Below, in pieces: positions 56,436 through 64,000 of a stretch of 64,000 nucleotides of DNA; the stretch's first letter is position 1; each line of letters begins with the position of its first letter. The notes under the pieces were generated by a model. The model did not search any database. It was not told where the DNA came from and saw only the letters and a list, made by a program, of their open reading frames with translations. Both the position numbers and the translations under genes were made by a program. Origin of the DNA: Pseudoduganella dura. Lineage in GTDB: Bacteria; Pseudomonadota; Gammaproteobacteria; Burkholderiales; Burkholderiaceae_D. The stretch covers positions 3,596,001 to 3,660,000 of the forward strand of contig NZ_WNWM01000002.1 in NCBI RefSeq assembly GCF_009727155.1, read 5' to 3'.

Positions 56436-56945
56436 ATGGACCTCGACTTGGTCGACCTTTTCAGCCAGCCGCAGCGTAACCCAGTCGATTTCGTTGCTGA
56501 CGTTGACCCGTCGATCCCCGGCTGAGACGCGCATGCCGCGTGCCTCGCAAGCCTTGATCACAGCATTTCGCAGCCGCAGCGAGCGATCAACCGATTCGAT
56601 GGCAACTCGCATTGGAAGTGCCTCTGGATCACTTTCCATAATGCCACGCTCCAGGTAGTACCGCCAGTTCGGTTTCTCTAGGGCGGCCCAGATTATCTGC
56701 GGTGGGGCGTTACGGTCGCGTACCGCGTCTGCTTCTCCCGGTTCAGACTGCAGGCCGGCAATCTCGGCACGCACAGCCGCAGCCGCAGCCGCAGTCTTGA
56801 CGAGAGGATGAGGATTCACAAGTTCCGCTGGCACGTGCACGGCATTCTCTAGCAGGGCTTCGAAAGTGATGCGCTCCTGCAGCCAGGCGGCGGTCGTTTC
56901 GGCGGCTTATTGCGTGATTGGCATGATGGGATTCTCCGCTGACAT
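56436..56945 (-). pseudogene. Broken second copy of the right-end hypothetical gene
   Basis: Homologous to 51442-52455: shares VPAELVNPHPLVKTAA, YYLERGIMESDPEALPMRV and DRSLRLRNAVIKACEARGM. It is inactivated by a TAA at codon 13 (MSAENPIMPITQ then stop) and by loss of the coiled-coil C-terminus, where homology ends at about 56436 and a phage structural frame begins on the other strand. The upstream sequence and inverted repeat are also duplicated. Confidence 0.85.
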
Positions 56946-56994
56946 TAGGTCCTCAGGCAAGAGGATTAGAGGCACCCGAGCCGACCTTTAGGCC

Positions 56995-57064
56995 GCTCCA
57001 CAAACATAATTGGAACCGCACAAATGCTGGGTTCCATAAGTATAATTTCGCCGTTTTGTGGAGC
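56995..57064. repeat. GCTCCACAAA inverted repeat beside the second attachment site
   Basis: Same arms as 52504-52574, here 50 bp apart and 43 bp before the core. The block 56931-57154 matches 52441-52664 with only scattered differences (roughly 15 by eye). Confidence 0.65.
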
Positions 57065-57107
57065 GGAAAACGCAATCGAACACGCATGGTTGAGCCGTTT
57101 CCCGGAC

Positions 57108-57154
57108 AGCTTCCCGAGCTTAAGACAAGGGTACGATTCCCATCACCCGCTCCA
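57108..57154 (+). other. Degenerate attachment site (right end of element 2)
   Basis: 47-base copy of the tRNA-Gly 3' end with four substitutions (three of them in the T arm/variable part). It ends an approximately 4.5-kb element that starts at 52618. Confidence 0.85.
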
Positions 57155-57610
57155 GATTTCAGGTAGCTTTTGCCATTTCCGGTAGTTCCCCACTTCTCTC
57201 GTTGTTCAGCGCTTCCCTCGAACGCATGGCCGTACCATGGCAGCTCTGCTGCTTGGAAGCGGGTGGATCATGCTAGTTGATCATTCCGTGATCATAGAGT
57301 TCGTAAAGGGGAAGGTACTTTCGGCCGTGTCCTGGCCAGGGGCCGGAATCCGTCGAAAGTTTCATGGGAATATTTTGAAGGGCAGGGAAGTCTGAAAGTC
57401 GCGAGTGTTCTACGCAAAGCCGTCAGCTTGACAGGATTTTTTCGGTACAAAATTACCCTTGGAAGTTGAGTCGCAACATCATGCTACGCATGCAGTTGGG
57501 TTGGCCTGAAATTGATGGCCCGGAATCCGCGGAGTTCAATCCTGTGCAACGTAGGCAGAACGTCCAGATCCCCGGGCCGATTCATCAGTTCTGCCTGTTT
57601 TTAGCTGGCG
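57155..57610 (+). other. Gene-poor stretch after the second attachment site
   Basis: No gene supported on either strand. GGTAGCTTTTGCCA and GGTAGTTCCCCAC just after the core are a loose, decayed echo of the TTCCGCAA arm repeats at the previous site. The rest is presumably a relic of element 3. Confidence 0.35.
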
Positions 57611-58387
57611 TCAGCTGCGAGCCGAACGTTTGCGCCAGGCCGATCCGCCCAGCAGCAACATGCCGGCACCGAACATTGCATAGGTGGCCGGTTCCGGTAC
57701 CGGTGCGGTGTGGAATGTCATCGTCACCGTGGATGCCCAAGTATTTGCATAAGACTCTTCAATCAAGTCGTTGTTGCTTGATCGCGCGGCGCGCGCAAAA
57801 GCATCTTGATACGAATACAGGGAAAAATAGGAGCCATCGTTCGAATTGATGTCTCCGCCGCCGATTCTTTCCAGATCGAGATCAGCGGAAGTCGTCGCGG
57901 CGCCGTTGAGATTCACAAACCTTTCGGTATCAAAGCGGTCGCCGTAGACATGGCTGCCATTTCCCCGAATTTCCCCGAAGTCGACATGCATCATAATCGC
58001 ATTGTTCGTATAGCCGCCCGGTTGACCGGTACGCAGTTCGCCCATAAATGTCACATCAAGTGTTACGCCGGTCAGCCTTTGCCCCGATGCCAGATCGAAC
58101 CTGTAACCTTCGATGGCCATCATGCCTGTCTTGTCAACTCCACCAGGGTAATAGATGTCGTCAGTAATTCGTGGCGCATTGTCGTGAGCTGCGTATGCCC
58201 CGCTCTCTAGTGCAAATGAGTCGAACGAAATGGTCGTTTCAGAAGCCGATTGCGACACAAGGCTGACTGTCGGATTCGGGGTTAAACTTTTGATTGAAAC
58301 GTTGTCGAAGCGCCAGGTTTCGGCATGAGCAAGCGGCGACATCAGTATGGCTGCAGCAGCGATCAACGGGGGCGCAAAATTTCTCAT
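57611..58387 (-). CDS. PEP-CTERM sorted exported protein
   Basis: A 258-aa secreted protein: signal peptide (about 1-22, ending LAHAE), a beta-rich body (TWRFDNVSIKSLTP, GVTLDVTFMGELRTG), and C-terminal VPEPATYAMFGAGMLLLGG with Arg/Lys end. Function unknown. It is the only intact gene between the second and third attachment-site copies. Processing requires an exosortase encoded elsewhere. Confidence 0.85.
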   Translation of the reverse strand: MRNFAPPLIAAAAILMSPLAHAETWRFDNVSIKSLTPNPTVSLVSQSASETTISFDSFALESGAYAAHDNAPRITDDIYYPGGVDKTGMMAIEGYRFDLASGQRLTGVTLDVTFMGELRTGQPGGYTNNAIMMHVDFGEIRGNGSHVYGDRFDTERFVNLNGAATTSADLDLERIGGGDINSNDGSYFSLYSYQDAFARAARSSNNDLIEESYANTWASTVTMTFHTAPVPEPATYAMFGAGMLLLGGSAWRKRSARS

Positions 58388-58787
58388 GAAATCCTCGGTT
58401 TGGGTTAATGGAGTACTACAAATTCCTTATGAATATAACATCATTTACTTCTGCAAATCTCACGAATTGTCACCTGCTGAATAGCGTTGGCAGCCGTACT
58501 GCTCGATACAGGCATTATTTGAAATGCTTTGCGAATTGTTGCGTGTCTCTGGTTTAAATGCCAGGTCTCTAGTCCGCCGTTTTAGCATTGCCGCAAAGCA
58601 TGGGAAAGCGCGCAACTTTATATTTCCAATGCGCAATTAAACGGATATAAAATCGGGCTCCAGTACACCGTTGCACACTAAAAAAGTTGCCTCGGCGACT
58701 GTTCGTTGGAAGAGCTGAAGGCTAATTCGGCGCAATTGATTAATTAAAATTATCTTTTAGTACGCATTATTGTTGGGTTTTCAGTCC
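58388..58787 (-). other. Intergenic region upstream of the PEP-CTERM gene
   Basis: AT-rich, no open frame supported. It must contain the promoter of the leftward PEP-CTERM gene; I cannot place it confidently. Confidence 0.3.
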
Positions 58788-58831
58788 AGCTTCCCGAACT
58801 TGAGACCAGGATTCATCCCTCCACCGCTCCA
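58788..58831 (+). other. Strongly decayed attachment-site copy
   Basis: AGCTTCCCGAACTTGAGACC begins like the tRNA-Gly copy (5 mismatches in the first ~26 aligned bases), then has three deleted bases and ends CACCGCTCCA. It sits 9 bases before the stop of the next minus-strand gene. I read it as the oldest right end of the array; a chance match is possible. Confidence 0.55.
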
Positions 58832-58840
58832 CCAATCCCA

Positions 58841-59623
58841 TCAATTATCGCCGCGCATTGCCTCACGCCGGCGTGCCGCAAATCCCATCAGGCCCAGCCC
58901 GGCCAGCACCATCGCATAGGTACCGGGTTCCGGTACCGCCGACACCTGCACCGTGAGCGTCAGGTCGCTGAGCGCGATCGATGAAGTGGTTTCCCAATAC
59001 AGCTGTTCGTACCACTCGAAGTCGCCCGAAAGGTGATGAACCAGCTGGTTCGCCGAGAGCGCATACGCTTCGAGGGCACTGGAAACGTCGAGTGTGAAAT
59101 CGCCTTCCACCTGGCCGGTGAAGGTGCTGGAAAACGCCTGGGGCGACGTGATGTCGGTGTACCTTGTCGGCAAGGACGTGGTGGCGCCATGGTTGCCGAT
59201 GGTCCAGTCGATCCTCGCTGCGTTGCCGGCCACGCCGGCGGTGCCGGTGCAGCCGGTACCGCACACCCTGTCGGGCTGGCCGATATCGAAGGCTCCCGAC
59301 AGCACGCCGCTCAATGTGACGGAAGTAATCCGGTACCCTTCGCGCACCGCGCCGCCCAGTTTTGCCCAGGTATCGTCGCCGTTCAGGTACTCGGTGCCAT
59401 GGGATGCCGATTGCACGGGACTGGTGATGGGGATCGCGCCCGGCAGGGCGATCTGCACCGTGCCGCCGTTGTCGGACAGCACCCGCATGTCGAATTCCGA
59501 TGGATAAAGCGCTTCGGTCAGGGCCAGCGTGAATCCGGTCGGATTCAGTTCCTGTGCGGCGTGCGCCAGCGGCGCGCCAACCAGCAGATTCGACAGCAGT
59601 ATTCCGGCGATCATTGTTCTCAT
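58841..59623 (-). CDS. PEP-CTERM sorted exported protein
   Basis: A 260-aa secreted protein: signal peptide (about 1-22, ending AHAA), a beta-rich body with a disulphide-suited CGTGC, and C-terminal VPEPGTYAMVLAGLGLMG then AARRREAMRG. High GC like the core genome, unlike the AT-rich PEP-CTERM gene at 54138. Function unknown; the third PEP-CTERM gene within 5.5 kb. Confidence 0.85.
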   Translation of the reverse strand: MRTMIAGILLSNLLVGAPLAHAAQELNPTGFTLALTEALYPSEFDMRVLSDNGGTVQIALPGAIPITSPVQSASHGTEYLNGDDTWAKLGGAVREGYRITSVTLSGVLSGAFDIGQPDRVCGTGCTGTAGVAGNAARIDWTIGNHGATTSLPTRYTDITSPQAFSSTFTGQVEGDFTLDVSSALEAYALSANQLVHHLSGDFEWYEQLYWETTSSIALSDLTLTVQVSAVPEPGTYAMVLAGLGLMGFAARRREAMRGDN

Positions 59624-59777
59624 CGTGACCTCGATAAAGTAGGGAAATTAGTCCCGGATGGGGTTGTCTCCAATCTAACATCGTGCGACCGGCGCAATGC
59701 TCGCCAATTGTCACAACCGCCCTGGAAGCCACACGTCGGCGGAATGGCGGTCCAGCGACTCGCCCGTGATTTCCCGC

Positions 59778-59783
59778 TATAAT
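59778..59783 (+). promoter_or_regulatory. -10 element upstream of the CxxC protein / receptor pair
   Basis: TATAAT 108 bp before ATG 59891. No good -35 and no clear Zur or Fur box seen. Confidence 0.35.
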
Positions 59784-59890
59784 CCGGCAGTCGCCGGTAC
59801 TTCAACGGCGCATGCCGGGCGGTTTTCCGCCATTTGCCCCGCGGTGGGGCCAGGTCACGAATCCCGATCGAGAATCTCGACATACGCCGC

Positions 59891-60220
59891 ATGTCCTCAC
59901 GCGTCATGGTCCAACTGCTGCTTTCACTGCTGTTGCTGGTTTCCCAGCAACTGGCGCTGGCGCACGGCTACACGCACGTCCAGCGCACCGCCACCGAGCA
60001 GCTGCGCGGGCAGGACGATGGCTCGCCGCAGACGCCGGCCGCGGATCACCTCTGCGCCCAATGTCTCTCCGCCGACCAGCTCGCGTATGCGCTCGGCGTA
60101 CCCGGTTATCACTTCAGGATCGCCGGCAACGGCTACCTGCGATGCACGGAAACCTCCGCGCAGCCGGCCGGCTTCAAGGCCGCCCACGCCTTCCAGCCGC
60201 GCGCCCCGCCCCGGGCCTGA
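59891..60220 (+). CDS. Small exported protein with CxxC, upstream of a ZnuD-like receptor
   Basis: A 109-aa protein with a signal peptide (MSSRVMVQLLLSLLLLVSQQ then LALAHG) and a mature part with HGYTHVQR, DHLCAQCLSADQLAYAL and a third Cys (YLRCTE). His and Cys residues suggest metal binding. ATG 59891 is chosen because it opens the signal peptide; the frame continues 19 codons upstream without a signal. It is 88 bp before the receptor and likely co-transcribed, so a role in metal uptake is plausible. Confidence 0.65.
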   Translation: MSSRVMVQLLLSLLLLVSQQLALAHGYTHVQRTATEQLRGQDDGSPQTPAADHLCAQCLSADQLAYALGVPGYHFRIAGNGYLRCTETSAQPAGFKAAHAFQPRAPPRA

Positions 60221-60308
60221 CCAGCACAAGTCCGCATCAAGCTTGAGCCGCCGCGCATGCACGTGCGCGGCGGTGGCTCGTCATTCCAGATACCCGAGGT
60301 ACGCAACA

Positions 60309-62342
60309 ATGAAAACGCAACGCACGCTGCTGGCCAGCGCCATCCTGGCCGCCATTTCCTCCACCGCCTTCGCCGCCACCAGCGCCGACACCGCGAGCGC
60401 GGAAAGCCCCGCCATCGACGCCCAGGGCGCCGGCCAGCCCGTCCCGCAGGTAGTCGTCACCGCCAATCCGTTCCGCAGCGCCGAAGGCGACCAGATCCTC
60501 ACGCCGGCCAAGGTGCTGCAGGGCGACGAGCTGCGCGACAAGGCCGGCAGCTCGCTGGGCGAGACGCTGTCGCAGGAACTGGGTGTGTCGGCTTCCGCGT
60601 TCGGGGCCGGGGCGTCGCGCCCGATCATCCGCGGCATGGAAGGCCCGCGCGTCAAGATGCTGGAGAACGGCATGGCGGTGTCCGACGTGTCCGGCCTGTC
60701 GAACGACCATGCCGTGGCGGCCGAAGGCGCCGTGGCGCGCCAGATCGAGATCCTGCGCGGCCCGGCCGCGCTGCTGTACGGTTCCGGCGCGATCGGCGGG
60801 CTGGTCAACGTCGTCAACGAGCGCATTCCCACCGCGCTGGAGGCGAAGCTGACCGGCCAGGCCGAGGCGCGCTACAGCACCGTCGACAGCGGCAAGAACG
60901 CCTCCGGTACGATCGATGGCGCCATCGGCAAGTTCGCGTTGCACGCGGACGGCAACTGGCGCAACGCTGATGACTACAGGATTCCCGGCACGCGCGTGAT
61001 CGGCGACCCGGACTCGGGTTCCGGCCGCCTCGCCAATTCCTTTACACGCGAACGCAATGTGGGCCTGGGCAGCTCGTACGTGGACGACTGGGGCTATGTG
61101 GGCGCATCGGTATCGCACCTGACGAACCTGTACGGCATTCCCAGCGCCGAAGGCTCGCGCATCGACCAGAAACAGACACGCTACGACATCGAAGGGCTCG
61201 TCAAGGCGCCGTTCGCCGGCTTCGAGAACCTGAAGTTCAAGGCCGGCCACACGAGCTACGAGCACGCCGAACTGGGCGAGGACGATGCGCCGGAAGTGCT
61301 GTTCGACAACCGCTCGACCGAGACGCGGCTGGAACTGTCGCACCTGCCGCTGGCCGGGTGGCGCGGCACGTTCGGCATCCAGACCGAGAACACGCATTTT
61401 TCCGCGCTGTCCGCGGAAGGCGGGGCCGATACGGTGCCCGTCACGCGTTCCACGTCGCAGGCCGGCTTCCTCGTCGAGGAAAAAGACCTGGGGCCGGTGC
61501 GCCTGTCCGCCGGCGGCCGCCTCGAACACGTCAAGCGCGAACCGGTCACCGGATTCGACCGTTCGTTCGACCTGAAATCGGGCTCGGTCGGCGCGATGTG
61601 GCCGTTCATGCAGGGCTATGGCGCCGGCCTCACGTTCTCGTATGCGCAGCGCGCGCCGGCGACCGAGGAGCTGTATTCGAACGGCCCGCACGATGCCACC
61701 GTCACGTTCGATATCGGCAACGCCGATTTCAACAAGGAGGTATCGCGCAACGTCGAGCTGTCGCTGCAGAAGACCAGCGGCCTGGTGCGCTGGAAGGCGA
61801 ACCTGTACCGCAACAAGGTCGACGATTTCATCTACGGGAACGTGACCGGCGCGCTGGTGGACGAAGAGGGCAATCCGGGCGAGGAACTGCGCCAGCGCAT
61901 TTTTGAACAGGCCAATGCCACGATCCGCGGCGCCGAGGCCGAGCTGACGTTCAACGAGCACGGCGCCGGCTGGTCCGGCCGGGTGTTCGGCGACACGTCG
62001 CGCGGCAAGCTCGATGCCGGCGGCAGCCTGCCGCTGCAGCCGGCCGACCGGATCGGCGCTGCCGTCGCGTACAAGATGGATGCGCTGCGCGCCGGGCTGT
62101 CGCTGGTGCACGGAAGAGGGCAGGACCGGCTCGCGTCGTTCGAAGGCACGCCCACGGACAGCTACAACCAGCTCAACGCCAACGTGTCGTACACGCAGAA
62201 GGCGGGCGATGTCGACCTCACGTATTTCGTGCTGGCGAAGAACCTGCTCAACGACGAGATCCGCATGTCGACGTCGGTGCTGAAGGATATCGCGCCGCTG
62301 GCCGGGCGCAGCATCGTGTTCGGCGTGCGCGCGAAGTTCTGA
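60309..62342 (+). CDS. TonB-dependent receptor, ZnuD-like (metal uptake)
   Basis: A 677-aa outer-membrane receptor: signal peptide (about 1-22, ending AFAAT), TonB box VPQVVVTANPF, plug with RPIIRGMEGPRVKMLENGM and SNDHAVAAEGAVARQIEILR, then a barrel ending in VFGVRAKF. The plug motifs match the ZnuD family of zinc (and heme) receptors in Neisseria and other beta/gammaproteobacteria. The large His/Asp-rich loops of neisserial ZnuD are reduced here, so the substrate is not certain. Confidence 0.85.
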   Translation: MKTQRTLLASAILAAISSTAFAATSADTASAESPAIDAQGAGQPVPQVVVTANPFRSAEGDQILTPAKVLQGDELRDKAGSSLGETLSQELGVSASAFGAGASRPIIRGMEGPRVKMLENGMAVSDVSGLSNDHAVAAEGAVARQIEILRGPAALLYGSGAIGGLVNVVNERIPTALEAKLTGQAEARYSTVDSGKNASGTIDGAIGKFALHADGNWRNADDYRIPGTRVIGDPDSGSGRLANSFTRERNVGLGSSYVDDWGYVGASVSHLTNLYGIPSAEGSRIDQKQTRYDIEGLVKAPFAGFENLKFKAGHTSYEHAELGEDDAPEVLFDNRSTETRLELSHLPLAGWRGTFGIQTENTHFSALSAEGGADTVPVTRSTSQAGFLVEEKDLGPVRLSAGGRLEHVKREPVTGFDRSFDLKSGSVGAMWPFMQGYGAGLTFSYAQRAPATEELYSNGPHDATVTFDIGNADFNKEVSRNVELSLQKTSGLVRWKANLYRNKVDDFIYGNVTGALVDEEGNPGEELRQRIFEQANATIRGAEAELTFNEHGAGWSGRVFGDTSRGKLDAGGSLPLQPADRIGAAVAYKMDALRAGLSLVHGRGQDRLASFEGTPTDSYNQLNANVSYTQKAGDVDLTYFVLAKNLLNDEIRMSTSVLKDIAPLAGRSIVFGVRAKF

Positions 62343-62443
62343 ATGGCGGGATCGTGCTCTACGGTGCGTTGATTAACCGACCATCAACGTGCAAGCGACC
62401 ATCCTTGGAGAAACGACGTGTGTCGTCATTCAAGGAGAACATC

Positions 62444-62626
62444 ATGTCCGACAATCTGCAAGAGCGCGGTCCGCAGGACCGCAGCCGCATCAACGTCCAC
62501 GAGGAATGGGAACTGCGCTACTGGACCAAGGAGCTGGGCCTTTCCGCGGACGAGCTGCGCCAGGCCGTGAAGGATGCCGGCACCAGCGTGAAAGCGGTGC
62601 GCGAGCACCTGGGCAAGCCTGCTTGA
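62444..62626 (+). CDS. DUF3606 small protein
   Basis: A 60-aa protein: RSRINVHEEWELRYWTKELG then LSADELRQAVKDAGTSVKAVRE. This matches the DUF3606 family, of unknown function. AAGGAG lies 5-10 bp before the ATG; the longer frame upstream is non-coding. Confidence 0.85.
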   Translation: MSDNLQERGPQDRSRINVHEEWELRYWTKELGLSADELRQAVKDAGTSVKAVREHLGKPA

Positions 62627-62707
62627 GCGCCGCCTTTCAGGCTGCAAGCGTGCGCGCGGCGGTGGCCGCGCGTGCTAGCATCCGCGCTTTCACATTGCCA
62701 AAGTAGC

Positions 62708-63022
62708 ATGACCGAAGATATCTGGGTAAAGGGTTACGTCTACCGGGTCGAGGTAGCGGAAGAGGCCGGGCGTTACCGCGGATGCATTCACATCAAGGCG
62801 CACCGCTACACGGGCCGCACGTTCGAACCGCCCATCGTCATCGAGACGCCGGCGCTGTTCAAGCGCGAGCATGCGGCCGAGATCGAGGCGCGGGCGCTTG
62901 CGCGCGAACTGATCGACGGCGGCCACCTCGAAGAGCGCATCGAGGCGCGGCAAGGCGCCGCGGAGCCGGCACTTGCGCCGGGCGTTCAGCCGTTCAGCGA
63001 TACATCCACCCACACCGAATAA
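62708..63022 (+). CDS. Hypothetical protein, 104 aa
   Basis: A cytoplasmic-looking protein with strands WVKGYVYRVEVAEEAGRYRG and GRTFEPPIVIETPALF, followed by a helix (AAEIEARALARELIDGG). No family recognised. ATG 62708; the 12-codon upstream extension is unlikely. Its 3' end overlaps the convergent HIRAN-like gene by 37 bp. Confidence 0.55.
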   Translation: MTEDIWVKGYVYRVEVAEEAGRYRGCIHIKAHRYTGRTFEPPIVIETPALFKREHAAEIEARALARELIDGGHLEERIEARQGAAEPALAPGVQPFSDTSTHTE

Positions 63023-63489
63023 GCCAGGCGCTTGCCTTCCCAGGCGCCGCCGCCGCGCACCGCGCCATCCGTCGACGTCAGCTTGCCGTCGATCTCGTGG
63101 CGCGCCAGCATTTGCCGGAACGCCAGCGCATCCTTTGGCGCCAGGTAGCCGACCATGCGGCCGGACAGGAATACGGCCACGGCCTTGTCTTCGTAGGGAT
63201 TGTCATCGTCCACCAGCAGCAGTGCCGGGTGGCGCGCATCCGCCTTGGCATCGCCGTGTTCGCCGGCCAGTGCGCGGATGGCGTCGCGATAGCGCGATTC
63301 GCCGACGATTTCCAGCTCGAAGCGGCCGTCATCGGCCCAGTGCCGTACCGGTTCGCCTTCCGGCACCGGCGTATACGACCCGCCGGCGGGCTGCCCCTGC
63401 AGCGGCGCCGGTTTCGGCCGGCCCTTCAGCAGGTAATACAGCGCCAGCAGCGCGACGATGATGATTGCGATGTTGAGGGCCTGGGCCAT
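62986..63489 (-). CDS. Membrane-anchored HIRAN-domain-like protein
   Basis: A 167-aa protein: one N-terminal membrane helix (LNIAIIIVALLALYYLL), a Pro-rich linker, then a HIRAN-like domain with ESRYRDAIRALAGEHGD, DNPYEDKAVAVFLSGRMVGY and LAPKDALAFRQML. HIRAN domains bind DNA ends in helicases, so a membrane-tethered stand-alone form is unusual. ATG at 63487-63489 opens the helix. Confidence 0.72.
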   Translation of the reverse strand: MAQALNIAIIIVALLALYYLLKGRPKPAPLQGQPAGGSYTPVPEGEPVRHWADDGRFELEIVGESRYRDAIRALAGEHGDAKADARHPALLLVDDDNPYEDKAVAVFLSGRMVGYLAPKDALAFRQMLARHEIDGKLTSTDGAVRGGGAWEGKRLAYSVWVDVSLNG

Positions 63490-63520
63490 GGGGCGCTTCC
63501 GGAAAGTCGAGGGGGCGCCA

Positions 63521-64000
63521 TTATCGCAGCCCGGCCGGTGCCGTATAGGTAAATACCGTGTGCCCGTCGCGTGACAGCACTTGCAGGCCGCCGCCATGGG
63601 CGTGGGCGATCTCGGAAGCGATATACAGGCCAAGGCCGAGGCCGCGTTGCGGATGCCCGTCGTCGCGCCAGTACGGCTGGAACAGCTTGCCGAGCTTTTC
63701 CTGCGCGATCGTCTCGCCCTGGTTCGCCACGGCCAGCCGGAACGTGCCGTCTTCCACTTGCGCGGCCACGTGCACCGGGGTGCCGGCCGCGCCGTAGCGC
63801 AGCGCATTCGTCAGCAGGTTCGACAGCACCTGCGTCACGCGGTCGCGGTTGCACCATACGGTGCCGGGAATCGCGATGTCGCTGACGATCGTCCGCCGCG
63901 GGTGTTCGCTCTGGCATTCGAGCACGGTCTGCGCCAGCGCGTCGGCCAGGTCGTCCACCGGTTCCCGCTCCAGCGCGATACCGCCACCGAGCCGGCCGCG
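63521..64000 (-). CDS. Sensor histidine kinase, C-terminal ATPase domain (runs off the window)
   Basis: The last ~159 codons of a histidine kinase: N-box QVLSNLLTNALRYG, a degenerate G1 (ANQGETIAQEKLGKLFQPYW, where DxGxGI is expected) and G2 GLGLGLYIASEIAHAHGG. The frame is open to the window edge, so the H-box and sensor are outside. The G1 box lacking Asp-x-Gly-x-Gly is unusual. Confidence 0.8.
   Translation of the reverse strand, partial: RGRLGGGIALEREPVDDLADALAQTVLECQSEHPRRTIVSDIAIPGTVWCNRDRVTQVLSNLLTNALRYGAAGTPVHVAAQVEDGTFRLAVANQGETIAQEKLGKLFQPYWRDDGHPQRGLGLGLYIASEIAHAHGGGLQVLSRDGHTVFTYTAPAGLR

Overview
The window reads as the chromosome of a high-GC betaproteobacterium of the Oxalobacteraceae (Massilia / Pseudoduganella / Duganella type). 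The evidence is the conserved Burkholderiales gene order (murU-amgK next to lptD-surA-pdxA-rsmA; fur divergent from bamE-dapB; leuS-lptE-holA-proA), several PEP-CTERM exported proteins, and the GGGGTCAGACCCC-type intergenic palindromes that I associate with this family. Genus assignment is inference.

Layout. 1-8294: envelope biogenesis and cell-wall recycling (pepP end, murU, amgK on minus; lptD, surA, pdxA, rsmA on plus). 8584-14360: a large TonB-dependent receptor, two paralogous small lipoproteins and a lipoprotein metallophosphatase. 14477-20954: HAD phosphatase, hrcA, fur, bamE, dapB, an ExbB/ExbD pair with an orphan barstar-like gene, then map with a ParD-like protein behind a 10-bp inverted repeat. 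21015-31270: VOC protein, AraC regulator, leuS, lptE, holA, proA, hemJ, a 23S rRNA-type methyltransferase and a Bcr/CflA efflux pump. 31412-38416: a signalling block (HDOD-GAF histidine kinase, REC-PAS-GGDEF-EAL regulator, a Sel1-repeat protein, an isolated short flagellin). 38478-40827: exported alpha/beta hydrolase and a TraB/GumN-like protein.

40900-58831 is the accessory region. A tRNA-Gly(CCC) gene has been used as an integration site repeatedly. A 47-bp copy of its 3' end recurs exactly at 52618-52664, with four mismatches at 57108-57154, and in a strongly decayed form at 58788-58831. This defines a tandem array of shrinking elements. Element 1 (about 40.93-52.66 kb) has a three-gene toxin-antitoxin-like operon, integrase, DUF4224-type protein, a truncated tail fibre, a complete lysis cassette (holin, GH19 endolysin, Rz with embedded Rz1), a 1027-residue secreted heparinase II/III-like lyase, and a hypothetical gene next to the right attachment site. 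Element 2 (52.6-57.15 kb) is a relic: 5'-truncated integrase, frameshifted DnaC-like loader, broken DUF1133-like antiterminator, and a broken second copy of the right-end hypothetical gene. Element 3 (57.15-58.83 kb) retains only one PEP-CTERM gene. The antisense overlap at 45213-45298 looks like the scar where element 1 lost its replication and head genes.

58841-64000 returns to core-like sequence: a third PEP-CTERM protein, a small exported CxxC protein with a ZnuD-like TonB receptor, DUF3606 and HIRAN-like proteins, and the C-terminus of a histidine kinase running off the window. The best candidates for undescribed biology are the three-gene module 41176-42456, the heparinase cargo, the ParD-like/map operon, and the integration-site ladder with its arm-type repeats.
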